Positions 42,974-52,793 of a stretch of 64,000 bases of DNA are shown in pieces. The stretch is from JAOAPG01 sp963791575. Its GTDB lineage: Bacteria > Acidobacteriota > Terriglobia > Terriglobales > Acidobacteriaceae. Below the pieces are notes generated by a model. It made no database searches, was not told the origin of the DNA, and was given only the letters and a program-made list of their open reading frames with translations. A program made the position numbers and the translations under genes. The stretch's first letter is position 1; each line of letters starts with the position of its first letter. The stretch lies in assembly GCA_963791575.1 (NCBI GenBank), contig CAWBSY010000008.1:186001-250000 (forward strand). Reading direction: 5' to 3'.

Positions 42974-44740
42974 CTAGATAGTTGCGGCTTTCGACCAGTT
43001 CTCCGGCTCACTTGACCGTATCTCCACCAACTTGCCCTGATCGAGTACGAGGATCATGTCGCAGCTCTTCAGCGTATTTAGCCTATGCGCAATCATAAAT
43101 GTGGTTCGTCCACACATCAGCTTTTCGGTGGCTTCCATAATTGCAGCTTCGGTGTGCAGGTCCACGGAACTCGTAGGTTCATCCAAAATCAAAATCGGGC
43201 TGTTTCTTAGGAACGCTCGAGCCAGAGAAATGCGTTGGCGTTCGCCTCCAGACAGACGGATTCCACGCTCTCCGGCATTGGTTTCATATCCCTCGGGCAA
43301 ATTCAAAATGAACTCGTCTGAACTGGCAGCCTTTGCTGCCGCAGAGATTTCTTCATCAGTAGCATCCGGTTTTCCGTACGCAATATTTTCTGAAATGCTG
43401 GCGCTGAAAAGGACCGGGTCCTGTAATACCACCGCAAATTGACGGCGCAAGTCGCTGATACGATATTGCCGGGTGTCGATACCATCCAGCAAAACCTGCC
43501 CTCGACTAGGATCATAAAATCGCATTAAGAGATTCAGCAGTGTGGTCTTGCCCGCTCCCGTTGAACCAACGATTCCTACCCGAGCTCCGGCAGGAATTGT
43601 GAACGACAAGTTGTGAAGGCCACGACCGCTTTCGTCATAGCCAAATGAGACGTTTCGAAATTCGAACTTTCCGTGTGCCCGGTCCAGGTGAATGGCTTCC
43701 GGAAGTTCCGCGATCTCCGGGGTCTGATTCAAGATCATGAAGACGCGTTCCAAACTGACCAGCCATGTTTGCAACTCCGTTGCTTTGGTGCTGAGCAACT
43801 GAAGGGGCTGATACATTTGCGCAATATAGGCCATCACGACTAATAGCGAACCTACGCTGAGAACGCCCGCGCGCACATGCTGGACACCGATGTAGAGCGT
43901 TGCGGCGGTTCCCCATGCGATAGTCAAACCGATGAGAACATTAAAGGCCGCTTGCCGGATGGCGAGTTTCACCTGTTGCGTCATACGCTCTCCCGAGCGC
44001 CGCACGAAACGGGCGTATTCGCGATTTTCTTGTCCGAATGCTTTTATGACCCGGATCGAGCCCATGACCTCCTGAATGACTGACATGGCAGAGCTGTCAA
44101 GACCTTTAATTTCCTGGGAGCGACGACGAACGATTCGGCTTATCGCAAAAGAGGAAAAAAACAAGGCTGGCGTAATCGTGAGCGCAACCATCGCCAGCGA
44201 AAAATCTATTCTGCCGGTGACGTAAATCATTCCGGCCAGCGTTACTAAAGCTGTGACAAGCGGAATTATCCCCTGAATTGTAACGTACTGAATGGAAGGC
44301 GCGTCGTGCTGAATGCGGTACACCGAATCGGTGGCTCCATAGCGATCATGGAATGTTAGCGGAAGCCGTTGAACATGATTGAGCAGAACTGCGCGAAAAT
44401 CCCAAACCAGTTTTTCGCCGGTGTAAGTTTGCAGCCACCAATTCGCCAGACCTTGCAAGTTGGCCAGCAAGGCGATTGCAAGTAAGAGAGCGATGGCAAG
44501 GCTTAGCGCCAGCAGAGGACTGGCGGCACCCTCTCGAGCGACTCTACGCAAGAACACTGGTAGGGGCTGCTGTCCCAAGACACTATCGATGACAATTTTT
44601 AACGGGATGGGGTAGAGCAGAGTCAGAGGTAGAGAGAGGAGACTAAGTACAGTGATGCCCGCCAAATGGGGCCAACAGCCTCGGGTCTGCCCCCAGACTC
44701 GCAAGATTGATGGAAATTGATTTTTGACGAAATGCTTCAA
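42974..44740 (-). CDS. ABC transporter, fused membrane and ATPase domains (exporter type)
   Basis: A 588-residue half-transporter. Residues 20-320 form six membrane helices (LAGITVLSLLSLPLTLLYPI, LALSLAIALLLAIALLANLQ and others). The ATPase has Walker A in GIVGSTGAGKTTLLN, a Q-loop VVLQDPVLF, the signature LSGGERQRISLARA, Walker B ILILDEPTSSVD and the H-loop IAHRLNT. This is the MsbA/lipid-multidrug exporter layout; the substrate cannot be read from the sequence. It works as a dimer. Confidence 0.93.
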   Translation of the reverse strand: MKHFVKNQFPSILRVWGQTRGCWPHLAGITVLSLLSLPLTLLYPIPLKIVIDSVLGQQPLPVFLRRVAREGAASPLLALSLAIALLLAIALLANLQGLANWWLQTYTGEKLVWDFRAVLLNHVQRLPLTFHDRYGATDSVYRIQHDAPSIQYVTIQGIIPLVTALVTLAGMIYVTGRIDFSLAMVALTITPALFFSSFAISRIVRRRSQEIKGLDSSAMSVIQEVMGSIRVIKAFGQENREYARFVRRSGERMTQQVKLAIRQAAFNVLIGLTIAWGTAATLYIGVQHVRAGVLSVGSLLVVMAYIAQMYQPLQLLSTKATELQTWLVSLERVFMILNQTPEIAELPEAIHLDRAHGKFEFRNVSFGYDESGRGLHNLSFTIPAGARVGIVGSTGAGKTTLLNLLMRFYDPSRGQVLLDGIDTRQYRISDLRRQFAVVLQDPVLFSASISENIAYGKPDATDEEISAAAKAASSDEFILNLPEGYETNAGERGIRLSGGERQRISLARAFLRNSPILILDEPTSSVDLHTEAAIMEATEKLMCGRTTFMIAHRLNTLKSCDMILVLDQGKLVEIRSSEPENWSKAATI

Positions 44741-44884
44741 TACAGACCGGTCCTGCTAACCAACTCTGCTCACCATACTTGGGGTACTTAGCTGAGGCAA
44801 TATTTATGTGAAATCGGGTCCTTGAAATCGGAACGGTGTTTCGATTCGAGTTAATTGAACGAATACAGGCGGTCAGTAAACAAC

Positions 44885-44902
44885 ATCAGGCTTCAACCTG
44901 AT
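44885..44902. promoter_or_regulatory. Inverted repeat upstream of the PfpI/DJ-1 gene
   Basis: ATCAGG and CCTGAT flank a six-base centre in the 225-base gap before the gene at 44966, about 64 bases upstream of its ATG. It could be an operator or a leader hairpin; no function has been shown. Confidence 0.3.
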
Positions 44903-44965
44903 ATCAGAAGCACTAATCCTCACGCAAACTAATAACTATCTCAAGAAGAAAGGTGGAAAACTATC

Positions 44966-45538
44966 ATGCCATCAAACATTCAGGGAATGCGCGTTGCCAT
45001 TCTCGCCGTTGACGGAGTAGAAGAGGCCGAGCTCGTCGAGCCCCGCAAAGCACTGGACGATGCCGGAGCTCGCACAACTTTAATTTCACTTAAGCCGGGA
45101 AAAATCCAAGCGATGAAGCATGACGAAAAGTCCGGCCAATATAAAGTCGATACGACTTTCGATGACGATCAGTCTGACCCGGATCAATATGACGCGGTGC
45201 TGCTACCCGGAGGCGCACTCAATGCCGACGCAATTCGCGTTGAAGAGGACGCGCAGGAATTCGTCCGTAGAGTTGATGAAGCGGGTAAGCCGATTGCTGT
45301 GATCTGTCATGCCCCCTGGTTATTGATTTCAGCAAGATTGGTTAAAGGGCGAACTCTAACCAGTTATCACACCATTCAAGATGACGTCCGAAATGCTGGG
45401 GCTGAGTGGGTGGATAAGGAGGTCATACGCGACAAGAACTGGGTGAGCAGCCGGCAGCCTACTGACATTCCGGCGTTCAATCGGGAAATGATCGGCTTAT
45501 TCGCCGAGAAGGCGAGTAAATCCAAGAAGGCTGCCTGA
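44966..45538 (+). CDS. PfpI/DJ-1 family protein
   Basis: A 190-residue glutamine-amidotransferase-like protein. GVEEAELVEPRKALDDAG holds the family glutamate near residue 20-25, and AVICHAPWLL presents Cys114-His115 at the nucleophile elbow. The opening GMRVAILAVD and middle DAVLLPGGALNADAIR are typical of the PfpI branch, whose members act as stress-related proteases, chaperones or deglycases. AAAGGTGG precedes the ATG. A terminator follows. Confidence 0.92.
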   Translation: MPSNIQGMRVAILAVDGVEEAELVEPRKALDDAGARTTLISLKPGKIQAMKHDEKSGQYKVDTTFDDDQSDPDQYDAVLLPGGALNADAIRVEEDAQEFVRRVDEAGKPIAVICHAPWLLISARLVKGRTLTSYHTIQDDVRNAGAEWVDKEVIRDKNWVSSRQPTDIPAFNREMIGLFAEKASKSKKAA

Positions 45539-45553
45539 CAGTATTGGGAAGAC

Positions 45554-45585
45554 ATTGAGCCGCCCGAGCAGGCGGCTCATTTATT
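45554..45585 (+). terminator. Hairpin terminator after the PfpI/DJ-1 gene
   Basis: GAGCCGCC at 45557-45564 pairs with GGCGGCTC at 45571-45578 across a six-base loop and is followed by ATTTATTGG. The stem is strong, the T-run short. It lies 16 bases after the stop. Confidence 0.7.
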
Positions 45586-45653
45586 GGACAGCTTTTCGCT
45601 TTCTAATCTGGTTTCGTTCAACTGCACTGGAATCATCAACAAGTCTCATTTTG

Positions 45654-45667
45654 GGCCAACGTTGGCC
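45654..45667. promoter_or_regulatory. Perfect 14-base palindrome
   Basis: GGCCAAC followed directly by GTTGGCC, about 69 bases before the ATG of the receiver-PilZ gene at 45736. The position suits an operator for that gene. No matching second site was noticed. Confidence 0.35.
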
Positions 45668-45735
45668 AGAGTAACTCCGAGGCGATTACAGGTGTTACTT
45701 TACCCGCAACCCACCCCGACGTAAGCTGCGGGATT

Positions 45736-46473
45736 ATGAAGCTGAATGCGCTCCTGATGTGTCGCAACCAGCAAGCGAGCTGCTTAGTAAACATGGCATT
45801 GAACGAAGTTCATATCGAAACGCAGGTGTGTGGATCCGCAGCCGATGCCGCGGATCTATTGCTACGCACTCCATATTCTGCAGTGGTAATCGACTTTGAT
45901 CTTCCAGGAGCTTCCCAGGTCGCGAGCATGGTGCGGTCGCTGACACCTGACCGCAAGCCTGTTCTGTTTGCCATGATTGGAGCGTTGACCCCGGTTGGAG
46001 GTGCGGTTCAGGCAGGCGCCAATTTTGTGCTCTACAAGCCATTGGAGCCTGAGCAAGTCAGGCACTCGTTTCGGGCCGCTCACGCATTTATGAAAGCGGA
46101 CCGTAGGCGTGCGACCCGGCTCAAAGTTTCAGCCCTCGCATATCTTGATCTGGGTTCCGGCGCTGTGCCGGCGCTCATGCTCGACATAAGCGAACAAGGC
46201 ATAGCTTTGCAGGCCGCAGAAGTATTGCCCGCTGCGGAAGACATCTCTCTGCGGTTTGTTTTGCCTGAGACCGAAATCATGATTGAGGCTGTGGGTGATG
46301 TGATCTGGAGCGAGGAGGACGGACGGGCTGCCATGTTTTTTACCCGTATGACTCCGACCTGCCGGAAACACCTAAGCGGTTGGCTTGCCAAACGAGGCGT
46401 GAAGAAACGAGATGCAGTGCGAGTTCTTTTACCGTCTCATAAGGCGCGGCACGGTTCGCGTATTTCTCATTAA
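45736..46473 (+). CDS. Receiver-like domain fused to PilZ
   Basis: A 245-residue protein. Residues 1-118 are receiver-like, with Asp in AVVIDFDLPGASQVASMV aligned to the phospho-acceptor and KPLEPEQVRHSF at the late Lys, but the usual acidic pair at the start is missing (LLMCRNQQAS), so phosphorylation is doubtful. Residues 125-235 are PilZ, with RRRATRLKVSALAYLDL and DISEQGIAL. This fusion would couple a receiver-like input to c-di-GMP. No kinase is adjacent. Confidence 0.8.
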   Translation: MKLNALLMCRNQQASCLVNMALNEVHIETQVCGSAADAADLLLRTPYSAVVIDFDLPGASQVASMVRSLTPDRKPVLFAMIGALTPVGGAVQAGANFVLYKPLEPEQVRHSFRAAHAFMKADRRRATRLKVSALAYLDLGSGAVPALMLDISEQGIALQAAEVLPAAEDISLRFVLPETEIMIEAVGDVIWSEEDGRAAMFFTRMTPTCRKHLSGWLAKRGVKKRDAVRVLLPSHKARHGSRISH

Positions 46474-46549
46474 ATAGCTTTTAAGATTTTCAAGCGCCAA
46501 GGGCCGTCAATTCGCATGTTAGACTCTCACTTTTCTGGTGAGCTTCTAC

Positions 46550-47963
46550 ATGCCTGAATTGACCTCCCTGCCAGCAGTTGTTCTCGCAGAACAAATTCGA
46601 AACAGGAAGCTCTCTCCTCTAGAAATCGTAGAAGCACATCTCAGCAGGATCGAGCAGCTAAATCCAAAATTAAATGCCTTTGTTCACTTGGATGCCGACG
46701 GCGCGCGTCGGCAAGCTCATGCCGCGCAAGCCGCTGTGCTCAACGGGGAAGAACTTGCCCCCCTTCATGGTGTCCCGATCAGCATCAAGAGTGCAATCGA
46801 CGTTGCTGGCATGCGATGCGAGGCCGGAACTCGGTTGCGACCAGGTCACGTCGCATCCCAAGACGCGCCTCTTGTGCAACGCCTTCGAAAGGCCGGAGCC
46901 ATAATTCTCGGCGTCACCAACACTCCAGAACTCCTAATGGCATGGGAGACTGACAATCTTCTTTACGGCCGTACAAATAATCCCTGGGATTTGTCGCGCA
47001 CTCCCGGCGGTTCCAGTGGCGGAGAAGCCGCTGCAATTGCGGCAGGACTTTCCGCAGGTGGGGTAGGAAGCGACGGCGGAGGCTCAATTCGAGTTCCCGC
47101 CCACTTCAGTGGCATCTGTGGATTAAAGCCAACGCCCGGACGAATTCCGGCCACGGGACACTATCCGGCCTCAGTCGGTCCTTTCGCGTTGACAGGCGTC
47201 GTTGGTCCCATGGCGCGTACTGTTGCTGATTTGAAAGTCTTGTTTGAGATTATGCAAGGTCCAGATGATGGCGATCCCGGTGCCGCTCCGGTTCCTGTGC
47301 GATGGCCTGACCAAAAAATCCTCAAGAAAATCCGCATTGGGTATTTCGAAGATGATGGTCGCACGCCTGTAACTCCCGAGACGCGCGCCGCAGTGCGAAT
47401 CGCGGCAGAAGGTTTGCAATCCGCAGGCTTTCGTATAGAAAGGTTCTTGCCTAAAGGTCTGGAGCAATCCCGCCAACTGTGGTGGAAGTTTTTTGGTATC
47501 ACCGGCGCCATGCTGCTCGGTCCTATGACAAAAGGACGCGAAGCGGATCTAAGTCCAATCTTCACTGAATTGTCCGATTGGGCTGCGGCTGAACCATCTC
47601 ATACGAGCGAAACTCTGCTGGACATGTGGATGCAGCGCGACATAGTCCGTATGCAGCTCCTCGAGCAGATGCGCGAGTTTCCGATCCTCTTGTGTCCCGT
47701 AGCTTCGATTCCTGCCTTTAAGCATGGCGAACGCGAGTGGGAAGTCGAAGGCAAGACGGTGAAATATCTCGACGCATGGAGCTATTGTGAGTGGTTCAAC
47801 TTGCTCGGATTTCCCGCCGCAGTCGTTCCAGTAGGCAAATCGCCAGAAGGGTCTGCCCATTGGTGTTCAGATCGTAGGTCGACCCTGGCAAGAAGAGACG
47901 GTATTGGCCGTGGCCACCGAAATTGAAAGAACATGCGGTGGATGGCACGAACCGCCGCTTTAG
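46550..47963 (+). CDS. Amidase signature-family amidohydrolase (one frame break near 47850)
   Basis: Hydrolyses an amide using a Ser-cisSer-Lys triad: Lys80 in HGVPISIKSAID, the GGSSGGEAAAIA serine loop (155-156) and the nucleophile in SDGGGSIRVPA. The layout matches fatty-acid-amide or GatA-like hydrolases; the substrate is unknown. The frame ends at 47926 in noise, while the next frame gives LPIGVQIVGRPWQEETVLAV and a stop at 47963. One extra G in GAAGGGTCTG is inferred. The start could also be GTG at 46538. Confidence 0.85.
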
Positions 47964-48088
47964 TCTCGAGCCGGAGCATCACCGATTCATCGGTCTAGTG
48001 GTTTTATACTATTCGGAAATTCCTTCAAAGCCGCTAGTTTGTTCTAGTCACGGTGTGCTGTACCTGCCTGATATAAGTAGCAACTCCG

Positions 48089-50980
48089 ATGTCGAAAATT
48101 TCCCCATCGAAAGATTTCGCGACTCGTCGCCTGCTGCCCAGCTTGCTCGGTTTTCTTTTTCTTTCTGCAGTGTATTTGTACGGATTCCCTCAGCCGAACG
48201 TCTTCTATGCAGGCATCGTTTTGCTTCACGTGCTGGCGGGAATCGTCGCTTCCGTTCTGTTAATCGTTTGTTTATTCCGTCTACTACGCGAAGGAAGTTT
48301 CATTTCACGGCTCGGCTGGCTGCTGATAACCGGCGGCGCAGTATTTGGCCTCATCTTGATAAAGACTGGAACACCGCGTTCCGAATGGAATTGGCTTTAT
48401 TTCCACATGATCGTTTCGCTCATTGGCATAGGCCTGCTGTTTGCCGAATGGGCAGCGAAGCGGGGCTGGCTATCTCGGGAATTTGGTGGCGCCTTTTGCG
48501 CGTCGGCGGTTTGTCTGGTTTTACTAGCAGGCCTCGCCGCCGGCGCAAAGTACTTGAGGGAGTCACGCTGGCAGAATCGGTCACGCATTGAGAATCCAGC
48601 TATGCCTCCCGACAATATGAATGCCGAAGGCGATGGGCCGCAGGGACCATTTTTCCCCAGCTCCGCACAAGTTTATGGCGGACAAAAAATCCCCAGCCAG
48701 TACTTCATGGAATCCGATTCCTGCGAGCGCTGCCACAAAGATATTTACAAACAGTGGTTCAGTTCCGTTCATCATTTTTCTTCGTTCAACAATCAGTGGT
48801 ACCGCAAGAGCATTGAATATATGCAGGACACAATCGGCACTAAACCATCGAAGTGGTGCGGTGGATGCCACGATCCTGCGGTCCTCTACAGCGGGCTGAT
48901 GGACACTCCAATAAAACAAATCGTGCACCGCCCCGAATCACAGGCGGGACTTGGCTGCATGATGTGTCACTCCATTGCCAATGTGAAAAGCACCATGGGG
49001 CAAGCCGACTTCTATCTGGAATATCCCAAGCTACACGAGCTCGCAGCCAGCAAGAATCCCGTGATCCGAACTCTTCATGATTTTCTGATTAGGCTGAATC
49101 CCGAGCCGCACCGCCGGGTGTTTCTAAAGCCTTTCATGCGCACGCAGACTGCGGAATTTTGTTCGAGCTGCCACAAAGTTCACCTTGATGTGCCAGTGAA
49201 TCATTATCGCTGGATTCGCGGCTTCAACGAGTACGACAACTGGCAGGCAAGTGGCGTATCCGGGCAAGGAGCGCGATCATTTTATTATCCGGCGAAGCCT
49301 GCGCAATGTGCCGATTGCCACATGCCGATGACGAAGTCCGAATGACCAGGGCAACGTCAACGGATTTGTCCACTCGCATCGATTCCCCGGAGCGAACACG
49401 GCAGTTCCAACAGCAAATGAAGATGCCGGACAGTTGAAAATCACCGAAGATTTTCTGAAGAACAACCAATTGAGCGTGGACATTTTCGCGCTCTCTCCCG
49501 CGCAGGCGGAATTGAAGACCGGGAGCGGCTACTCAATCTGAACAATCGACGACATTCGCAGTGGGTGAGGAAGCGGAGACGAAAATAAATCCAGCTGCAG
49601 GGCAAGGTGAAGTTGTTCCGATTACGGCTCCGCTTAACCGTGTGCAGCCCACGGTTCGACGTGGCGATAGCGTTAGAGTGGATGTTGTTGTTCGAACAAA
49701 AAAGGTTGGGCACTTTTTTCCCGGCGGCACCGTCGACGCCCCCGAGACCTGGCTGGAATTAAAAGGAACCGACGACAAAGGGCAAACAGTTTTCTGGAGC
49801 GGGATGGTGGAAGATAGCGGAAAAGGCCCGGTAGAAAAGGGAGCCCACTTTTATCGCTCTCTCCAAATCGACGCACACGGAAACCCCATAAATAAGCGTA
49901 ACGCTTGGTCCACACGCTCGGTCGTCTATGTTCGATTGATTCCACCCGGAGCCGCGGACACTATCCACTACCGCATGCACATCCCGGAAAACGTCGGTAA
50001 TAAGATCAGACTGCATGCGCGTTTGCTCTATCGCAAATTCTCCTGGTATGAAACGCAGTTCGCTTTCGCCGGAGTTCCCGATCCAAGTGATCCAAGCGCG
50101 GTCACGCCAGACTTCGATGACAGGAAAGTTGCATTCACGGGCTCTCTGAACGGAATCTCTGCCAAGCACGAGCAGATTCCCGACGTCCCCATAATCACTA
50201 TGGCGGAAAACGAAGTGACGTTGGCCGTGACGGCTCACAATGCGCCAATTCCAAACCGAAAGTGGATTTAGAAAAAGACGACTGGCAGCGCTGGAACGAC
50301 TATGGCATAGGACTCTTTCTCCAAGGTGATCTAAAGGGCGCGCAGGCCGCTTTCCAAAAAGTCACGGAGGCCGATCCCGAAAACCCAGACGGATGGGTGA
50401 ACATCGGACGTTGCGCCGTTCAAGAGGGCGACATGGATCGGGCCCGCACCGTGCTCGAAAAAGCGCTCGCATTAAGTCCAGACCTCGCGCGAGCACATTA
50501 TTTTTACGCGCGAGTCTTACGCAGCGATGGACGCTACGACGAAGCCGCTAGCCATCTTCAGAAAGTTTTGGCACAGTATCCTCGGGACCGAGTAGCTTTG
50601 AACGATCTTGGTCGAATTCTTTTTCTGCAGACGAAAATATTCGGAAGCAGTGAAGACGCTGCAATCCGTCCTGGCCATTGATCCCGAAGATTTGCAGGCG
50701 CATTACGATCTCATGCTCTGCTTATCGCGGACTGGGCGATGAGAAGCAAGCCCGCGAACATCAGGACCGTTACATGCGTTTCAAAGCCGATGAGTCGGCG
50801 CAAGCTATCACCGGCAAATATCGCCAGCTCAATCCAGAAGATAACAATGAGCGCCAAGGCATTCATGAGCACGTTTCAGTGCCGTTGCCCGCTGACAACA
50901 AAGCTACGGGCGTCCCCGCTCGTGCCTCGCCCACAGTTCGAAGCATCAAAATCATCGCTTCCATCGGAGCTTCAAAATAA
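48089..50980 (+). CDS. Multihaem cytochrome c / TPR membrane protein (about five frame breaks)
   Basis: An electron-transfer protein of about 960 residues after repair. Up to five N-terminal membrane helices are followed by a large exported domain with five CxxCH haem sites: CERCH, CGGCH, CMMCH, CSSCH and CADCH. The frame breaks at about 49328 and moves on through VHSHRFPGANTAVP, then HFFPGGTVDAPETWLE (a beta domain), then three or more TPRs (VNIGRCAVQEGDMDRARTVL) to 50980. Four breaks equal one extra base and one equals a missing base near 50260. The stop overlaps the next ATG as TAATG, so it is coupled to the UnbV gene. Confidence 0.75.
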
Positions 50981-52722
50981 TGCGAAGAATTTCTTCATTC
51001 ATTGTTGGGCTTTTATGCTGCTTTGCGCATAGCGCTTCCGCACAGCGCATCCAGTTTCGCGATATCACGGCACAAGCCGGCATTCATTTTGTCCACAACA
51101 ATGCGGCATTCGGGAAAAAATATCTGCCCGAAACCATGGGACCAGGCTGCGCTTTCATTGATTACGATAACGACGGCTGGCCTGATATTTTGCTTGTCAA
51201 TGGAGAAAATTGGCCTGGGCATCCCGGATCTTCTTCCACTCTGAAGCTCTATCACAACAACCACGACGGCACCTTCACCGACGTTACTCGCAAAGCAGGC
51301 TTAGCGATTCCCATGTTCGGACTCGGAGTAGCTGTGGGCGACTACGACAACGATGGCTACGATGATCTGTTCATCAGCGCACTCGGCCAGAGCCGTCTTT
51401 TTCATAACAATGGCAACGGCACATTTACCGATGTGACCAAGGTGTCAGGATTATGGGGACTGAATGAATTTTCCACGAGCGCGGCATGGGTCGATTATGA
51501 CCGTGATGGCAAGCTGGATCTCGTAGTCGCGAATTACGTTCAATGGTCGTTGCAAGGCGATCTTTATTGCACCATTGACGGCGCGCACAAATCCTATTGC
51601 ACACCGGAATCTTACAAAGGAACGTCGGCCCGACTCTGGCACAACTTGGGCAATGGCAAGTTTGAAGACGCCACGCAAAAGGCCAAGTTCTACGATGCGA
51701 CATCAAAAAGTCTCGGGGTTGCAGTACTCGACTACGACGGCGACGGATGGCCTGATATTTTGCTTGCCAACGATACGCAGCCGAACAAGTTGTACCTTAA
51801 CAAACACGACGGGACATTTGAGGAGCGAGGCGTCTCCGCCGGAATAGCCTTCAGCGAAGACGGAGTTGCGCGCGCCGGCATGGGAGTCGACGCCGCCGAC
51901 TATGATCGCTCCGGGCGTCCAAGCCTGATCATTTCGAATTTCGCTAATCAAATGCTCTCGCTGTATCACAACGAAGGCAATGGTTTGTTTGTCGATGAGG
52001 CTCCGCAGTCGGAAGTCGGACGCGCAAGTCTGGTCACGTTAGGATTCGGATGCTTCTTCTTCGATTACGACAACGACGGCTGGCAGGACATTCTAGTCGC
52101 CGACGGGCACATTGAAGATCAAATCGAGCGTGTGCAGAAACGCGTAAGTTATGCCGAGCCTCCCCATCTATTCCGAAATCTCGGCGCAGGAAAGTTTCAG
52201 GAAGTTACCGCTTCTCTCGGAACAGTTTTTTCCAGCCCTAAAGTAGCTCGCGGTGCGGCGTATGCCGACATCGATAACGACGGTTTCCTCGACGTGCTGT
52301 TCACGACCAACGGAGGCCGGGCCTATCTCTTTCATAACGAGGGCGGCAGCAATCGCAGTCTTCGCATAAAGTTGGTGGGGACCAAATCTAATCGCGACGG
52401 TATCGGCACAGTCATCCGCGTAATCTCCGGTAAGGATGCGCAATCAAAGATGCTGCGCAGTGGATCGAGCTATCTCTCTCAGAGCGAGTTGGTCCTAACC
52501 TTCGGACTCGGCGAGCAGACCAAAGCAGATGCAATTGAAGTGAAATGGCCCAGCGGCCAGGTCGAGAAGCTCTCGAACATAAATGCTGGGCAGACGATCA
52601 CAATCGAGGAAGGGAAGGGAGTCATTTCCTCTCGTTCGTATAGCAAGCCGATTAGTGGGGCGACGCGCCAAGCGATAGCGAAATCGGCAACTCCGGTTGT
52701 GCCCGCAAGCCAGCCCCATTAA
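50980..52722 (+). CDS. FG-GAP/VCBS-repeat protein with ASPIC/UnbV domain
   Basis: An intact exported 580-residue protein of the CRTAC1-like class. After the signal peptide (SSFIVGLLCCFAHSASAQ), repeated calcium-binding FG-GAP units follow: FIDYDNDGWPDILLVN, VGDYDNDGYDDLFI, WVDYDRDGKLDLVV, VLDYDGDGWPDILLAN and FFDYDNDGWQDILVAD. The C-terminal ASPIC/UnbV module has GIGTVIRVI, GSSYLSQSELVLTFGLGEQT and IEVKWPSGQVEKL. It is translationally coupled to the upstream cytochrome-TPR gene. The family is thought to be extracellular; the role is not established. Confidence 0.9.
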   Translation: MRRISSFIVGLLCCFAHSASAQRIQFRDITAQAGIHFVHNNAAFGKKYLPETMGPGCAFIDYDNDGWPDILLVNGENWPGHPGSSSTLKLYHNNHDGTFTDVTRKAGLAIPMFGLGVAVGDYDNDGYDDLFISALGQSRLFHNNGNGTFTDVTKVSGLWGLNEFSTSAAWVDYDRDGKLDLVVANYVQWSLQGDLYCTIDGAHKSYCTPESYKGTSARLWHNLGNGKFEDATQKAKFYDATSKSLGVAVLDYDGDGWPDILLANDTQPNKLYLNKHDGTFEERGVSAGIAFSEDGVARAGMGVDAADYDRSGRPSLIISNFANQMLSLYHNEGNGLFVDEAPQSEVGRASLVTLGFGCFFFDYDNDGWQDILVADGHIEDQIERVQKRVSYAEPPHLFRNLGAGKFQEVTASLGTVFSSPKVARGAAYADIDNDGFLDVLFTTNGGRAYLFHNEGGSNRSLRIKLVGTKSNRDGIGTVIRVISGKDAQSKMLRSGSSYLSQSELVLTFGLGEQTKADAIEVKWPSGQVEKLSNINAGQTITIEEGKGVISSRSYSKPISGATRQAIAKSATPVVPASQPH

Positions 52723-52793
52723 GATTCCTTACATGTTCGCAAATCGCTGCGACGTCGTTTTCGCCGCGCTGTCAGGCTACGGAGGCCACAAGA

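Noticed and set aside
44885..44902. ATCAGG...CCTGAT near 44890 as a terminator for the ABC transporter promoter region
   Set aside because: It lies upstream, not downstream, of both flanking genes and has no T-tract; kept only as a weak operator candidate.
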